Assembly: GCA_025642065.1 (NCBI GenBank)
Contig: JAODUP010000054.1
Span: 62,001-126,000, forward strand
Direction: 5' to 3'
DNA: 64,000 nucleotides
Source of the DNA: Paralvinella palmiformis
Lineage: Eukaryota > Annelida > Polychaeta > Terebellida > Alvinellidae
In this document: positions 60,735-64,000 of the stretch, piece after piece
Numbering within the stretch: the stretch's first letter is position 1
How the letters are laid out: every line of letters starts with the position of its first letter
Made by a program: the position numbers and the translations under genes
The notes under the pieces: model-generated
Seen by the model: only the letters and a program-made list of their open reading frames with translations
Database searches by the model: none
What the model was told of the DNA's origin: nothing

Positions 60735-60895
60735 CTAAAACTAGCCTAAATTTATTGGTTGTCATCAAGCCAGAGATACCACTGAGCCAGTCACCAAGCT
60801 GTTTAAGGGAAAGATCAGTGTCTGCTGTAGATAAAGGTATGTATACTTGGCTATCATCTGCATATAAATGATGGTCTAATCTAGTCTATTATTTA
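60735..60895 (-). mobile_element. LINE RT fragment in CBP intron
   Basis: Minus-strand translation gives HHLYADDSQVYIPLSTADTD then LSLKQLGDWLSGI, the catalytic YADD block and following segment of a CR1/L2-like RT. Confidence 0.8.
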
Positions 60896-61165
60896 CTTAT
60901 TTATTTTGTTCATCCACATTCCCTAACAAACCAATCAATCATTCCACACTGGAAGATGTACTCAGCTACTGAGGTTGATTATGTAACACAGTACATGATT
61001 TATCAAGCAAGCACATATTTTACAAAAGAATAATGAGGGGTACATGAATCAAAACTTAAATAAACAGTGACAAAGTTGGAACTGCCTGTTTAATAGATAG
61101 ATAAAAATAAGTAAATACAATTCACTCCAAACAGGGTCATATACAAGTCATTCAGTTGGTGAAAC

Positions 61166-61725
61166 TTAGTCAGCTACCTCTTTCCATTTTGCATGGCAAT
61201 CCTGAGGATAGTATTGCTTTTTGTAACTAGGGTAGCTTATTTCCTCCATCAGTAGATAAACTCATCCGCACACTGATCCATCTTGACAATGTCGGCCTTA
61301 AGGTGCAACTTCTCTAACTTGAAGTCCTCCAACTCATCAACACATTTGTGTTTCAGTGAGTTGGATTCATGCACATATTGACGTCATTATGGTAGGCCTG
61401 ACGGGACATCATGAGGTCTTTGGTGATGTCAACACTAAAGATCCAGCAAACAGACATGATGTGGTCATGCACAACTAACTGTGCTATGTATTTTTGCAGT
61501 CTAAACAATTTAATTTAAATTTAACAAAACTCACCATTTGGTGCAGTTGTAATGGTGCTGTGTGGATGTGTTGTACTTTTAACATGACCGTCCAGGCTGT
61601 CTTGAGCTTTGTTCATGATGTTGATTGATTTTGCACATAACAGATATCATGCAGAATGAATGTTTCTTGTCAGATCAACAAACCAATTTTTTGTATGCCA
61701 CCAATGATCTTCAAATTTACACTTT
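61166..61725 (-). pseudogene. Unidentified gene relic with several frameshifts
   Basis: Minus-strand segments read as one protein-like chain: FEDHWWHTKNWFVDLTRNIH, YLLCAKSINIMNKA, then (frame change) AWTVMLKVQHIHTAPLQLHQ, YIAQLVVHDHIMSVCWIFSV, TKDLMMSRQAYHND. After a one-base loss follow YVHESNSLKHKCVDELEDFK and LHLKADIVKMDQCADEFIY, and after another MEEISYPSYKKQYYPQDCHA and KWKEVAD with a stop at 61168-61166. The last 334 nt would be 112 codons if two single-base losses were counted. No intron is evident, suggesting a processed pseudogene. I do not recognise the parent protein. Confidence 0.5.
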
Positions 61726-64000
61726 CCTTTCTAAAGTGCCATCATATCAGTAAAACATAAATTCCAATTGATAAATTATTTTCAAAGGAAACTGGTGTTT
61801 TGTCAACCACTTTGTGAATAGCACTCTTACATTCCCACATGTTATTCTATTACCATGGCACAGTTCAGATATAATAATGTAGCTGCACAATCAAAGCAAA
61901 AACAGACCTTTTCCAGGGTTTTAAGGGTTCAATCCTACCCAACAGGAGTTTTTGCTACTGGTAAACAGGACATCAAAATTCAGGAGTTTTAAAGAGTTTT
62001 CAGGAATTTGTGTGAACTTTGGTCATGACTTGTTAATGAAAGTGATCTGCTTTCAGGGGTCATCAAAACCTGTTAATCATCAGAATAGAAGAATATCAGC
62101 ATCTAAATTTTGGCATATGTGATTGGTATTTTAACTGTGGCCATGAACTCTTCAACATTCTTCATAACCAAGATGCATTATGTGTACCAGCAACTCCAAA
62201 ACTGGTTACATTCACTGACCAAATAATAACATGGATATAACTAGTGAAGTCTTTTGAGGTTGAAAATCACGGATTCCTCATTCTTTGTCCAATTACAACA
62301 TGCTATTCATATTCACAACACTTTGGCACCAAGATAAGTACAGTTTGTTTGTATTACAGATGTTAATATCACTCACAAACATGACATAATTACAAGGTAT
62401 ATGAAAAGAAATAGCTGAAAATTTACAAATAGGATATCATAAGTGAAGCGAGCCCGAAACAGCTTGGGGGGGTGCTAAACCCACAGGAAACTAAACCTTT
62501 TTGTGTAATTATAGAGTGATTTCCAGGCAATCTGTGAATACATGGGTGGATCCTAAATTAGTACTTTTTTTACAGATGAAGACCACAATTTGAAAATGTT
62601 GTCATCCAACTCCCCATATATCTACAATCATTCCATACTAAAGCTTCAATCGCATATTTCTGAACATAACTACACCATAATGTTACTGCACAAGGTCTCA
62701 CTTTTAAATACAAACCCTACTCTCTCTGGATAGCATCAGTGATCATCGCCACCAACACTGTTATTTACTATTACTTGCTATCATCAATACAGACTGAAAA
62801 TGGTTAGCAGCAATGCCAGGCTGCATTGATTATATCACCTATTATCACCCACTACAACTTGTTGGAATATACACACTTGGTACACTACATGAAAAACACT
62901 GTTTGAGGGAGAAAATAATAGCTTGCAAAGCACAATTTTGTCATATAACTCACCATAAATGACGTACAGCAACAACAATCCAAGAAAACCATAGATTTCG
63001 AACAGGGTAAATCACTGCCAAATTCTGTTAGTGTATTCTAATTACAATAGTTCCTATCATTCAACAGCCTCATTCACTTGATGGCACCAGATAATACAGT
63101 GAGCTTGAAATATCAGAATTTGACGAAAAATACGTCTATAAAATTCAGAAACAGTTGGATGGAGAAAATGAAGCACTGAACCTGTGATGAACAAGTGAAG
63201 TGTTGCCTGGATATAAATGCACCCATGTTTCTCAACGGATTTACCCGAATCACCAAATTCATCATACAATTAGTGGAAATCTACTAATTATGAGAATTTT
63301 CTCATCCCCGATGAAAGACATCAGAATAATACTAAAAGCAGCCTGGCTTGTTCACATCACAATTTATTATCTCGTACTAACTAGATTTCTGATTATATTT
63401 CTACATTGACTGTGATGGACAGATACAGATAAAATTCTTCCAGCTGACAAATTGTGGTTCTCATTTTTCCCAATAAAAACCTGTTTTTATGAGATACCAT
63501 CAAAATACCTTATTTGAACTGTCAAAAAAACCTAGTCATAAATGAAACAATAGTGGTTTGGGATGTGTTTGTAGCTCAGGCAGCTACCTTTGTGATAAGA
63601 ATGTATTTATTTACAATGTTAGGAGTTTGACATTTAAAAGTATTGTGGGGAAATATAACAAAACACAATTTTATTTGTAATAATGTAGTTTATAAAAGAT
63701 TTTATGTACCATATATTGTATGCAGGATTTATTACTGAAAATATATAAATGGACTTTAATAAGTAATTTTTGACATTTTGTATGAACATTTCAAAATGTT
63801 TTTGAGATGACAGTTTTAACTGGTACTTTAAAGGAACAGTTCACCCTCAGATAATATGATTTAAATATGTAATGGTTATAAATAGAACTCCAAATCCCAC
63901 AATAGTAATCACTAACTCTACCTGATATGATAGATATAAACCTAATTACTGGAGGGAAGCCATTACAGTTTCCTCGAATGCTTGATTGTGTGCTTGAAGG

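Larger units (their letters stand above)
59342..64000. other. 5'-ward CBP intron running off the window
   Basis: More than 4.6 kb with no CBP exon; the exon for the first half of KIX must lie beyond 64000. It holds a LINE scrap at 60735-60895, an unidentified gene relic at 61166-61725, a dispersed repeat near 60300-60480 and a MITE-like phrase (AAAGGAACAGTTCACCC) near 63831. The rest is AT-rich without recognisable features. Confidence 0.6.

Noticed and set aside
61500..61547. A very short intron (GTGAGT...TTTAG) inside the relic at 61.2-61.7 kb
   Set aside because: At under 50 nt it is too short for a usual intron, and the sequence can be read through with a frame change instead.
1..64000. 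CRISPR arrays, bacterial operons or phage
   Set aside because: Spliced genes, LINEs and poly(A) signals show an animal genome, and no regularly spaced repeat array was seen.

Overview
This is animal nuclear DNA: AT-rich, with many small exons, GT-AG introns, AATAAA poly(A) signals and a heavy load of decayed retrotransposons. The mix of elements (Ty3/Gypsy, a Gmr1-like element, a DIRS-type tyrosine-recombinase element, CR1/L2-like LINEs and tRNA-derived SINEs), the CA/TA microsatellites and the CTAGATC-rich DNA suggest a lophotrochozoan, most likely a mollusc. The phylum is inferred from impression only; no tree was built.

Four host genes are clear. (1) A C2H2 zinc-finger protein on the minus strand runs off the left edge (1-1495). 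(2) Phosphoglycerate kinase, complete in 12 exons on the plus strand (2366-11567), is divergent from the zinc-finger gene across about 870 bp that holds a GTCACGTGAC site. (3) An intronless ankyrin-repeat/SOCS-box protein of the ASB type lies on the plus strand (32624-33664). (4) The C-terminal 1672 residues of a CBP/p300 acetyltransferase lie on the minus strand (46981-59341), covering the second half of KIX, bromodomain, RING/PHD region, HAT, ZZ, TAZ2, NCBD and a glutamine-rich tail. Its 5' end lies beyond the right edge.

Between PGK and CBP is a transposon graveyard. 12.5-13.1 kb holds opposed LINE ends; 15.1-20.0 kb a broken Gypsy element with one LTR and primer-binding site; 21.0-21.9 kb a second Gypsy integrase; 22.1-24.1 kb a Gmr1-like element with integrase before reverse transcriptase; 25.4-26.8 and 30.6-32.1 kb two LINEs; 34.6-36.2 kb a SINE and LINE scraps; 36.2-37.9 kb a third Gypsy; 39.8-41.6 kb a DIRS remnant abutting a LINE; 41.7-41.9 kb a fold-back element; 45.1 kb a Tyr-tRNA-like SINE.

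The most interesting observation is in the CBP/p300 gene. The exon encoding the start of the bromodomain is present twice in tandem (57296-57414 and 56836-56954). Both copies are 119 nt, in the same phase, with intact splice sites, and they encode related but different 40-residue segments. Because 119 is not a multiple of three, only transcripts with exactly one copy stay in frame, so the arrangement looks like mutually exclusive splicing that swaps part of the acetyl-lysine pocket (IPF versus LPF shelf). Other points of note are the reordered Gmr1-like pol, a near-identical 106-bp direct repeat next to a perfect hairpin, the fold-back element, an NRF1/CRE-bearing promoter-like stretch at 42.3 kb with no known gene, and an unidentified multi-frameshift gene relic at 61.2-61.7 kb.
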